Shown here: piece after piece, positions 17,602-25,131 of the stretch | How the letters are laid out: every line of letters starts with the position of its first letter | Position numbering within the stretch: position 1 is the stretch's first letter | Assembly: GCF_003201815.1 (NCBI RefSeq) | Contig: NZ_QJKB01000001.1 | Coordinates: 620,001-684,000 of the forward strand | Source: Undibacterium pigrum | Lineage (GTDB): Bacteria; Pseudomonadota; Gammaproteobacteria; Burkholderiales; Burkholderiaceae_D | DNA: 64,000 nucleotides | Direction of reading: 5' to 3' | Notes under the pieces: model-generated | Told to the model about the DNA's origin: nothing | The model's input: only the letters and a program-made list of their open reading frames with translations | Databases searched by the model: none | Translations under genes and position numbers: made by a program

Positions 17602-19437
17602 TCAGTTAATAGCAGGAAATTGCGTATCCACTTCTCTGGTGATTACTTCATTTGTCTCGTCGATCAGGATATGTGAGCTACAGCTCATGCAGGGGTCAAA
17701 ACTCTGTATGGTTCGCTGTATGTCTATGCCGCTAAAATCGCTGGCATTCGTGAAATGAGTTTCAATAATCGGTGTGTTCAGTAAAGCTAGTTCCAATGGC
17801 CCCAGTGTATTTGCCGACCTGCGGGTCCCTACGTTGATACGCGAGGGTATCGCGATCTGATAATTGTCAATAACATTATCTTTGATCACCGCCCAATGCG
17901 CTAAAAAACCACGACTGGCGCCCCATAGACCAACGCCTAATTGCAAACCAGAGTGCGCCTGTTCAAGCGGGACACAGGTTTTTGTATGGCCATCGCACAG
18001 CAACTGTTCTGCGATGTGGATGTTTTCCATGGTGACAGACAAGTTAAATGCCAGGGAATATGCGCGTGCACGATTGCGCTCGAAAGCATTCCAGATTGCT
18101 GGAATTTTCCATTCCATATCCAGCAATTTCTCATCGGATGAGGGCAGGCTGAATTCCACGCTGTGACCAGTAGCGGCAACGTAGGGGTTATCTGGTAACG
18201 CCCTTGCTTTTGCAGTCAGGTATAGGCGGGCATAGGCTCCGACCTCAAAATTATGTCCACGCCAGCTCAGGCTGGAACCCCAGCTATAAGCTTGCGCATG
18301 CGCGGACCTGGGGCTTTGCGTTCTTTTATTCCATGGGTGAAGAACTGAAATGGGATTGCCATTCGGGTCGGTCTTGATGATATCTTGCTGATGTTCACAA
18401 CGCTCCTGGTATGAAAAGTCCAATGACTCTTCCATACCAGCGTTCAATTGGCTCAGGCAAGTATTCAACAATTCGCCTTCAATAATGACTCCAGGCGTGG
18501 ACCAGCGTTTGCGCCCCCAAATATCTGAATTCAGGTAAGTCCCATCGTAATAGTCAGGATGGTCCCATTGACCAAAATCCAGCATAGACGCAGGTGCACG
18601 ACCCAGTTCTTCATAAAAAGGATTGGCGTCAAGCATGAAATCAAAGACATCGTCCCAAACAGCCGCTGCCTTGTGGCTATATGCAATAAAGGGTTGCAGG
18701 ATTTCCCTGAATTGTCCGATGACCTCAGTATTGGCTTGTATCGTCACACCGCCGGGTATGATGGACTCTGAATGCGGATACTTGCCACCTAGTAGGCTAT
18801 AGGCACGACGCGCTCTGGCAACCATTTGCAAGGCTTCTTTGTATAGCGCACCACTTCCTTTATTTAATGCAAGAAGGATGTCGCTGATGCTGTGATACCC
18901 ATGGATTTTTGTGTGACGGCAATGGCTTTGTCTTGCTGTGTTCCAGATTTCCGGATTACTTTGCTCTACGCGTTGTTGCGAATAATCAGGCCCAGCCAAT
19001 ACGAACAGATGCATGCAATTATCATTCAAGTATTGGCAGCTTAATAGCAGGTTGCGCAAGACGATGCCAAGAGGCGGAGGCTTAAGCCCCAGTGCCATTT
19101 CCAGGCAAAGTGCCGAGGCAGTTGCATGGACGCCTCCACATATGCCGGATGCAGTGGCGCTCACCATGCCGACTTGTTGCAAGTCGCGACCAGGCAATAA
19201 AGACTCATATCCCTTGAATAAGGTAGCCATTGCAGCGCTGGACAGCACCTTTCTATTGCTCAGATCAACACGGCAATGTACGGCTAAAGCACCTTCCAGG
19301 CGGCTCAATGGATCGGTTTTGGCATTCAGGCTGACTTTGTTTCTTTCTTTGATGAGATTGAGCAAGTCCTTGTCCAGGCCATTTGCGTCCGCAGTACCCG
19401 TAATTGTTTCCGGTATTTGTTCTTCAGCCAAATCCAT
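17602..19437 (-). CDS. Divergent [NiFe]-hydrogenase large-subunit homologue with altered L1 motif
   Basis: 611 residues. Large-subunit landmarks are clear: DPLSRLEGALAVH (RxEG, E48), ICGGVHATASAL after the first ligand, ASRGFLAHWAVIKDNVIDNYQ (canopy Arg ~509) and DPCMSCSSH near the C-terminus (C583, C586, H589) with a 22-residue tail like the extension removed from true precursors. Aligning the HA-T-A-S block to the RICGVC-TGTHA motif puts Ser97 at the first L1 cysteine and Cys100 at the second, and the preceding Arg is lost. Thus the terminal nickel ligand is missing while the bridging Cys remains. No small subunit, protease, hypA or hypB is nearby. Last gene of the hypF-led operon. Function unknown; hydrogenase activity is doubtful. 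Confidence 0.85.
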   Translation of the reverse strand: MDLAEEQIPETITGTADANGLDKDLLNLIKERNKVSLNAKTDPLSRLEGALAVHCRVDLSNRKVLSSAAMATLFKGYESLLPGRDLQQVGMVSATASGICGGVHATASALCLEMALGLKPPPLGIVLRNLLLSCQYLNDNCMHLFVLAGPDYSQQRVEQSNPEIWNTARQSHCRHTKIHGYHSISDILLALNKGSGALYKEALQMVARARRAYSLLGGKYPHSESIIPGGVTIQANTEVIGQFREILQPFIAYSHKAAAVWDDVFDFMLDANPFYEELGRAPASMLDFGQWDHPDYYDGTYLNSDIWGRKRWSTPGVIIEGELLNTCLSQLNAGMEESLDFSYQERCEHQQDIIKTDPNGNPISVLHPWNKRTQSPRSAHAQAYSWGSSLSWRGHNFEVGAYARLYLTAKARALPDNPYVAATGHSVEFSLPSSDEKLLDMEWKIPAIWNAFERNRARAYSLAFNLSVTMENIHIAEQLLCDGHTKTCVPLEQAHSGLQLGVGLWGASRGFLAHWAVIKDNVIDNYQIAIPSRINVGTRRSANTLGPLELALLNTPIIETHFTNASDFSGIDIQRTIQSFDPCMSCSSHILIDETNEVITREVDTQFPAIN

Positions 19438-19476
19438 ATGAAGTCCTTGTGCATTTAAGAATGAAAATATCTGGTG

Positions 19477-20271
19477 CTATGCTGGCGCACCGACATAGCC
19501 ATACCAGGCAGCGGTAGGAGATGAGCCATAGAGTGCCGTTTTTACCTTGATCCAGATTTGATTACCCCAGTCATGGTGCCAGTACAGGATAGGGTCATTG
19601 GTGATGTCTTCAGTATGCAAGGCCCAGTGTAATAAGCGTCGGTTCCACAGGCGCTCATCATCTTCACCAATTTCCCCCTGTTGTAATTGCCGCTCAAAAT
19701 AATCAGTGACACTGACTTCGCTATACTCTTCAAACTTTGATCCCATATTTAGCCATTCCCCGGTTTGACGGTGCCGTAGAATCAGATCTGCAGAAGAGCC
19801 TGTGCTGTGTATGCCAAAACTACGCGCATTACCTGGGTCAAAATTGCGCGGGTCACGTACATAGCGCAAGGCATATCTTTGCAATTCTTCTTCGCTGGCC
19901 GCGGGATTTTCTCTCTTGCCCCGTTCCCAATAGTAGGCCCACAGGCCACGCTGACATGCTATGGAACGGTAAGCGTCGAGGATCAGTAACTCAACCGAAA
20001 AGTCTTTCAGCAAATGATTCACGCGTGCCAGTTTTTCGGCGAAGCTTTTTCTGAGCCAGCCCACATTGCTGCTGCCCTCGATAAATTGCCCGTATGGTGC
20101 ATTGCTGCCATCTGTCATCGCATACCATGAACTGAATGCCAGACCATAGTCGCTGACGTTCACCATCGCCTCATCAAACAAGGCTGCTTGCCTGTCGACT
20201 GGAATTTGAAAATGGGGCTGCCTGATCAAATTGAAGTCAGCAACAGGTATCTGGTATCGAATATCGTACAT
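19477..20271 (-). CDS. VanX/DdpX-like M15 metallopeptidase homologue lacking the catalytic Glu
   Basis: 264 residues, no signal peptide. The substrate-arginine motif LDAYRS and the zinc motif SFGIHSTGSSADLIL (H155, D162) match D-Ala-D-Ala dipeptidases. The C-terminal motif is TNDPILYWHHDWGNQ: H232 matches the third zinc ligand, but the Glu of the usual ExWH motif is Leu229. Metal binding is therefore likely kept and peptidase activity doubtful. It lies 14 bases after the phosphoribosyltransferase-like gene and 39 before the hydrogenase homologue, so it belongs to the same operon. Confidence 0.75.
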   Translation of the reverse strand: MYDIRYQIPVADFNLIRQPHFQIPVDRQAALFDEAMVNVSDYGLAFSSWYAMTDGSNAPYGQFIEGSSNVGWLRKSFAEKLARVNHLLKDFSVELLILDAYRSIACQRGLWAYYWERGKRENPAASEEELQRYALRYVRDPRNFDPGNARSFGIHSTGSSADLILRHRQTGEWLNMGSKFEEYSEVSVTDYFERQLQQGEIGEDDERLWNRRLLHWALHTEDITNDPILYWHHDWGNQIWIKVKTALYGSSPTAAWYGYVGAPA

Positions 20272-20285
20272 GCTGTGTATTTAAT

Positions 20286-21191
20286 TTAAGTAGCAATGGA
20301 AAGGGACTTGCTGGCCTGAGTTGCAGCCAGTATGCTTAATTTTTCGGCAAAAAACGCAGCCGTATAACGATCCTCAAGCTTGGCCAGTTGAATTATCTTT
20401 TTGATGGTGTCTGGTCGCAAAAAATTGATGACATGCTGGAAATTTTGTATATCTTCGCTAAACAAACGTGATAAGCAACGCGTGGTATGTACAGTGTGTT
20501 CATCGTTCATGATGGCGGCAAAATTATCAGCATTGCCCACCATGTGATTATTTATTTGGAATTCAATTTCCGGATGCTGCTGAGCCAATTGTTGTTTGAC
20601 GTGGAAGATGTATACCCAGTGGACATCCTTGACTTCAAGCTGGTCCAGCATTTTTTGCATGAATGCTTGTTGCGTGCCAGTCACGTAAATATCATTGATG
20701 ACTAAAAGTCTTTGTCCTTTAAGCGCCTGCATCTGCACATTGCTTTTTGCCAGGTCATAGATTCTTTGCCTCTCAGACTGTCGCTGCTGAACCTGGCTTT
20801 TGCTGTAGTCATTGGCTTTTTTAAACGCTTCCATACTATGGACCGCATTTTGCTCCTGGCTCAAGCGTGGTTCGTGGAGATGAATGCCGTATCCTTGCTT
20901 ACGCAACAGGTTGTGCACACGCCGGGCCAGCAGGTTGGCAGCAGAGGGCAGGTAATAGAAGGCGGGGGCTGATACTATCCAGTCCTTGGCAGATGTATTG
21001 CTCTCCTGATTGAGGATACTTGTAACCAATGCTGACAACTTGTCGCCAAAGAAAACCAGGTCCCTGAAACTGCCCAGTTTCATGCCTGGATAATGAGAAT
21101 ATAAATCCCCATCAAGCCGCAAGGGCAGGGCATTGATCTGTTGCAGGCACCAGGTCTTGGCAGGATTGGCAATATCGGCAGAAATGAGCAT
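20286..21191 (-). CDS. Phosphoribosyltransferase-like protein
   Basis: 301 residues. The segment RLLVINDIYVTGTQQ (161-175) is a PRPP-binding motif of type I phosphoribosyltransferases, with Asn in place of the first Asp of the usual DD pair. An upstream segment, WIVSAPAFYYLPSAANLLARRV, resembles the region that packs on the nucleotide fold. Substrate unknown. It overlaps the upstream gene by one base. Placement inside a hydrogenase-maturation operon is unusual for a salvage enzyme and suggests a dedicated role. Confidence 0.7.
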   Translation of the reverse strand: MLISADIANPAKTWCLQQINALPLRLDGDLYSHYPGMKLGSFRDLVFFGDKLSALVTSILNQESNTSAKDWIVSAPAFYYLPSAANLLARRVHNLLRKQGYGIHLHEPRLSQEQNAVHSMEAFKKANDYSKSQVQQRQSERQRIYDLAKSNVQMQALKGQRLLVINDIYVTGTQQAFMQKMLDQLEVKDVHWVYIFHVKQQLAQQHPEIEFQINNHMVGNADNFAAIMNDEHTVHTTRCLSRLFSEDIQNFQHVINFLRPDTIKKIIQLAKLEDRYTAAFFAEKLSILAATQASKSLSIAT

Positions 21192-21802
21192 CAGGCAGGT
21201 ACTTTATTCCAGACATGATGCGATGGCAGTTCACCTTTACTCAATGGCGGAAGCATTTTCACTGTAAAGTTTTCCTCCAGAGCGGCAACCCAGATGCGTG
21301 AAGAGAGATTGACTTTATATAGCTCGAATAATTTATCGTCGTCTGCCCTGGTTTCGCTATATACCCGTCTGTCTATTAATTGGTAAAACTCATCCGGTAC
21401 GAAATCTTCATTGAGCATGACGTGTGCAGTTTGTTTTTCATCGCTGACCCACCATTCGAATTTCATCTGGCTATTGCAGCGACTGACACAGTTGTCGTTT
21501 TCCATGACAGTCAAGCGGTCTCTGTCGGCACATTGTGTAACGTAATTCACTGAGTCCAGCACACCCGGACCTGGATGGGCGCTGACTACTACCAGGTTTT
21601 CTCTGTGCCAGAGCTGGTCTTTTGACAGGGCAATTGCTGCAACTTGCATGGCGCGGTAACCAACAGCGGTCCCCCACCACAAAGAGCGCTGGTGTTGAGC
21701 CGTTGCTTCTTGATAATCCAGTGTCAACACACGGTCCTTGTCGACGATGCGTATCAGCAGGCCTTGCGCAGGGATGTATTCTTTGGAAGAAAAGTAAGTC
21801 AT
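21191..21802 (-). CDS. Unknown protein, possibly FmdE-fold
   Basis: 203 residues without signal peptide or membrane segments. I do not recognise it firmly. The order GTAVGYRAMQVAAIAL, then VVVSAHPGPGVLDSVNYVT, then a pair of cysteines (NCVSRC) faintly recalls the FmdE/FwdE fold (a GYR helix followed by a strand and a Cys-containing loop), which would make it metal-binding, but this is only a pattern resemblance. It sits 37 bases after hypE and overlaps the phosphoribosyltransferase-like gene by one base. Confidence 0.6.
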   Translation of the reverse strand: MTYFSSKEYIPAQGLLIRIVDKDRVLTLDYQEATAQHQRSLWWGTAVGYRAMQVAAIALSKDQLWHRENLVVVSAHPGPGVLDSVNYVTQCADRDRLTVMENDNCVSRCNSQMKFEWWVSDEKQTAHVMLNEDFVPDEFYQLIDRRVYSETRADDDKLFELYKVNLSSRIWVAALEENFTVKMLPPLSKGELPSHHVWNKVPA

Positions 21803-21839
21803 GCTTATCCTTTAGATCATGGTCAGTTTTTGGTATTGA

Positions 21840-22955
21840 TTAGCAGATGCGGGGTAATTGTTCGCCAACCAGCATGTCAACAATGCGTTTTCCACCAAAA
21901 CTGGTTTGCATATGCACGCGCCCAGCACGGCCTCCTGGCAAAACGCTTCCTATATCTGCGGAGTATTTGCCCAGAGGGTGGTCGCGCATGGCAGACAGTG
22001 CCGCCTGTGATTCGTTGGCGGGTACAACGGCAACCAGCTTGCCTTCGTTTGCGAGGTACAGAGGATCAAGCCCCAGAATTTCGCAAAAACCTTTTACCTC
22101 CTGGCGTATAGGGGTTTTTGTTTCATGGATTTCAATGGCACATTTAGAGGCAGCGGCAATTTCATTGAGCACCGAGGCTATGCCGCCGCGCGTAGCATCG
22201 CGTATGAAGCGGGTATTTGGTGCTGCCGTCAGCAAAGTCTGAATCAGCTCATGTAGCGGGGCGCAGTCACTTTCTATAGGGCTGGTCAAGTGCATATCGC
22301 CACGGGCATTCAAAATGGCTGCGCCATGGTCACCCAGATAGCCATTCACAAGTATGTGATCTCCATCCTGAGCCTTATCGGCCCCCAGCTTGAAATCCTG
22401 ATGTATGACACCTATGCCAGCCGTGTTGATAAAGATTTTGTCGCAACTGCTACGGCCAACTACTTTGGTATCACCTGTGACGATAAACACACCTGCAGCT
22501 TTTGCTGTATCTGCCATGGATTTTACAATTTGCCGCAAGGTGCTGACTTGCATGCCTTCTTCTATGATCATGGCGCAAGTCAGATACAAGGGCGTTGCTC
22601 CGCCTACAGCAAGATCATTTACCGTACCGCAAATTGCCAGTTTGCCTATATCACCACCAGGAAAAAAGATGGGGTCGATGACATAAGAATCCGTCGTCAT
22701 GGCCAGCCGGTCACCATATCTGGCCAGATCACTTAACTGAAAACGCGCCTGGTCTTCCAGGGTATTCAAGGTTGGGTTGCTGAACGCTTCAATGAAAACA
22801 TCATCAATCAGATCTCGCATGGCTTTGCCGCCACCACCATGGGCCAGGGTGATGACGGGGCTGACCAGCTTGCCATGGCGGGTGCGTGTATCCGGAGAAT
22901 TAGCGGCCAGTTCATCACTGCCGACTCTGGCAAGGTTTTTATCTGCCACGTTCAT
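21840..22955 (-). CDS. hypE: HypE, thiocarbamate dehydratase (cyanide ligand synthesis)
   Basis: 371 residues. The AIR-synthase-like start ITLAHGGGGKAMRDLI and the C-terminal PRIC tetrapeptide, whose cysteine receives the carbamoyl group from HypF, are intact, so the protein should produce the thiocyanate for the Fe(CN)2(CO) centre. A DATRGGIASVLNEIA motif is typical. It overlaps hypD by four bases (ATGA). Confidence 0.97.
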   Translation of the reverse strand: MNVADKNLARVGSDELAANSPDTRTRHGKLVSPVITLAHGGGGKAMRDLIDDVFIEAFSNPTLNTLEDQARFQLSDLARYGDRLAMTTDSYVIDPIFFPGGDIGKLAICGTVNDLAVGGATPLYLTCAMIIEEGMQVSTLRQIVKSMADTAKAAGVFIVTGDTKVVGRSSCDKIFINTAGIGVIHQDFKLGADKAQDGDHILVNGYLGDHGAAILNARGDMHLTSPIESDCAPLHELIQTLLTAAPNTRFIRDATRGGIASVLNEIAAASKCAIEIHETKTPIRQEVKGFCEILGLDPLYLANEGKLVAVVPANESQAALSAMRDHPLGKYSADIGSVLPGGRAGRVHMQTSFGGKRIVDMLVGEQLPRIC

Positions 22956-24106
22956 ACGCTGGTCTCCTCAAGCTGATGTATTTGTATGATGTCTTTAGGC
23001 GCACCACCGTATTGGTAATAGGCAGCACAAGCGCCTTCGCTTGATACCATCAAGGCACCCATCGGTGTTTCAGGTGTACAGGCTTTGCCATAGACCTTGC
23101 ACTGCCAGGGTTTGATAGCACCTTTCAGCACTTCTCCACACTGACAAGATTTTGGGTCGGCGATAGAAATTGCAGGCAAAGCGAATTTTTTCTCGGCATC
23201 GTAGGCAGCATATTTTTGGTTCAATTGCACGCCTGAATTATCAATCGAGCCCAGACCGCGCCATTCAAAAAACTGGCGCAATTCAAACACTTTGCTGATC
23301 GCTTCCAGAGCCATGCGATTGCCATGTTCTGGTACGACGCGGTTGTACTGGTTTTCTATCCGTGCCTCGCCTGCATGCAATTGCTTCAAGACCATCCATA
23401 AGGACTGCAGTATGTCTAAAGGCTCAAATCCTGAAACCACAACTGGGCGCTGGTAATGTTCTGCAATAAAACCATAGGGCTGGTTGCCAATAACCATGCT
23501 GACATGGCCTGGCCCCAGAAAACCATCGAGCTGCAGATCGGGAGAATCCAGCACCGCCTTGATGGTGGGGATGATCGTGATGTGGTTGCAAAACAGCGAG
23601 AAATTTTTAATGCCATCGGCCTCAGCCTTCAATACCGTCAGTGCAGTGCTGGGCATGGTGGTTTCAAAACCCAGTCCAAAGAAAACCACTTCCTTGTCAG
23701 GATTTTTTCTTGCGATACTTAATGCATCCAGCGGTGAATACACCATGCGCACATCTGCTCCCAGGGCTTTTGCTTGCAGCAGACTGCGCTTGGAGCCCGG
23801 CACCCGCATGGCATCCCCAAAGGTGGTCATGATGGTATTGGCTTGTTCTGCGATGGCTACGCAGTCATCGACGCGTCCCATGGGAAGTACACAAACGGGG
23901 CAACCTGGGCCATGTATCAATTCCAGGCTGGATGGCAACATATTTTCTATGCCATAGCGAAATATCGAATGCGTATGTCCGCCACATACCTCCATGATAT
24001 AGACAGGACGCTTGAGGTCTCTGGCAAGCTGATCAGATAATTTGGTGATTTCCCGTATCAGGGTCTTGGCCTTGTCAGGATCGCGAAATTCATCAACGTA
24101 TTTCAT
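22952..24106 (-). CDS. hypD: HypD, [4Fe-4S] scaffold protein for Fe(CN)2(CO) assembly
   Basis: 384 residues. Conserved motifs are CGGHTHSIFRYGIE, HGPGCPVCVLP, GFETTMPSTA, GPGHVSMVIG and a C-terminal cysteine cluster (CQCGEVLKG, WQCKVYGKAC). HypD with HypC carries the iron while cyanide and CO ligands are attached. All expected cysteines are visible. It overlaps the SIS gene upstream by 14 bases and hypE downstream by four. Confidence 0.97.
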   Translation of the reverse strand: MKYVDEFRDPDKAKTLIREITKLSDQLARDLKRPVYIMEVCGGHTHSIFRYGIENMLPSSLELIHGPGCPVCVLPMGRVDDCVAIAEQANTIMTTFGDAMRVPGSKRSLLQAKALGADVRMVYSPLDALSIARKNPDKEVVFFGLGFETTMPSTALTVLKAEADGIKNFSLFCNHITIIPTIKAVLDSPDLQLDGFLGPGHVSMVIGNQPYGFIAEHYQRPVVVSGFEPLDILQSLWMVLKQLHAGEARIENQYNRVVPEHGNRMALEAISKVFELRQFFEWRGLGSIDNSGVQLNQKYAAYDAEKKFALPAISIADPKSCQCGEVLKGAIKPWQCKVYGKACTPETPMGALMVSSEGACAAYYQYGGAPKDIIQIHQLEETSV

Positions 24107-24824
24107 GTTCGGCCTCTGTTCTTTCCTCGTATTGCTGGGTTTTACTACTCAAGTAACCACGTTCATCAGCTAATAAGGTATGCACCAGATCCCACAAGAC
24201 GTGATAAATGGCGACATGGCATTCCTGAGTGCGGTGGATGCTGTCAGAGTCGACAACCAGGCAGTGATCAAGGTCGGTCCTGGCCATCTCACCACCATTG
24301 CCACCAGCCAGACCTATCGTGGTGGCACCTATTTTTTTTGCTTGCGCAAAGGCGCGAAGCAGATTGTCAGAGTTGCCACTGGTTGAGATCCCGAAAAGCA
24401 CATCGTTTTTTTTCATCAGATTGGCTACCTGACGTGAATAGACATGCTGGTAACCGACGTCATTGGCAATCGCCGTCATGACGGTTTTATCGCAACTCAA
24501 ATCATAGGCAGGCAGGGCAGGGCGCCCGGTCGTGACCGGATGCAAAAATTCGACGGCAACATGGGATGCATCTGAACTGGAGCCACCATTACCCATAGTG
24601 AATAATTGCCCATGCTTTCGATAAGAATCTGCGATGGCATTGGCACAGTCGACCACCGCCTGTTGATGCGTTGAAAAAAATTGGTCGACGATTTTGTGGT
24701 GCTGCGCCATTTTTTGTTCTATCGAATCAAGGAGTGCCTGATTGATGCTGACTGCATCAGATTTCTTCTTCGTCAGAAATGGATACAGTGCTTGCAGATG
24801 GCTGGTATTTTCAGTGTCGTTCAT
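24093..24824 (-). CDS. SIS-domain protein, GmhA (phosphoheptose isomerase)-like
   Basis: 243 residues. The core LFTMGNGGSSSDASHVAVEF (sugar-phosphate loop) and FGISTSGNSDNLLRA, AGGNGGEMA match sedoheptulose-7-phosphate isomerase GmhA. No LPS heptose genes are nearby; it is embedded between hypC and hypD and overlaps hypD by 14 bases. SIS genes do occur beside hyp genes in some other genomes as I recall, but their role is not established. An N-terminal extension of about 35 residues precedes the usual GmhA start. Confidence 0.85.
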   Translation of the reverse strand: MNDTENTSHLQALYPFLTKKKSDAVSINQALLDSIEQKMAQHHKIVDQFFSTHQQAVVDCANAIADSYRKHGQLFTMGNGGSSSDASHVAVEFLHPVTTGRPALPAYDLSCDKTVMTAIANDVGYQHVYSRQVANLMKKNDVLFGISTSGNSDNLLRAFAQAKKIGATTIGLAGGNGGEMARTDLDHCLVVDSDSIHRTQECHVAIYHVLWDLVHTLLADERGYLSSKTQQYEERTEAEHEIR

Positions 24825-24852
24825 GGCTGTCTCTGTGGTTAGCGTAAATCAT

Positions 24853-25131
24853 TCAGGAATCACCTTCCTGCATGGCGACCAGTTCTTCCTGCATTTGCCC
24901 CAGCTCATTCAATATGGCCAGCGTCGCCTGCGCCTCAGCCTCATCAATCACGCTCATGGCAAAGCCCACATGCACCAATACCCAGCTATCGATGAGGCCA
25001 TGTAGCTCTTCGCCTTCCTGGGCCACGCAGCTGAGATCCACAGCACGCTGTATCCCGCCAACATCGACCATGCCTAGCTGTTGCTCAACATCGGTGATGC
25101 TGACTATCTTTCCTGGAATTCCTAAACACAT
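24853..25131 (-). CDS. hypC: HypC/HybG-family hydrogenase maturation chaperone
   Basis: 92 residues beginning MCLGIPGKIV; Cys2 is the residue that binds the Fe(CN)2(CO) unit with HypD and delivers it to the large-subunit precursor. The second conserved part WVLVHVGFAMSVIDE is present. It overlaps hypF by ten bases. Because hypC chaperones are specific to their large subunit, its presence implies that the variant large-subunit homologue in this operon really receives an iron-cyanide-carbonyl group. Confidence 0.96.
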   Translation of the reverse strand: MCLGIPGKIVSITDVEQQLGMVDVGGIQRAVDLSCVAQEGEELHGLIDSWVLVHVGFAMSVIDEAEAQATLAILNELGQMQEELVAMQEGDS

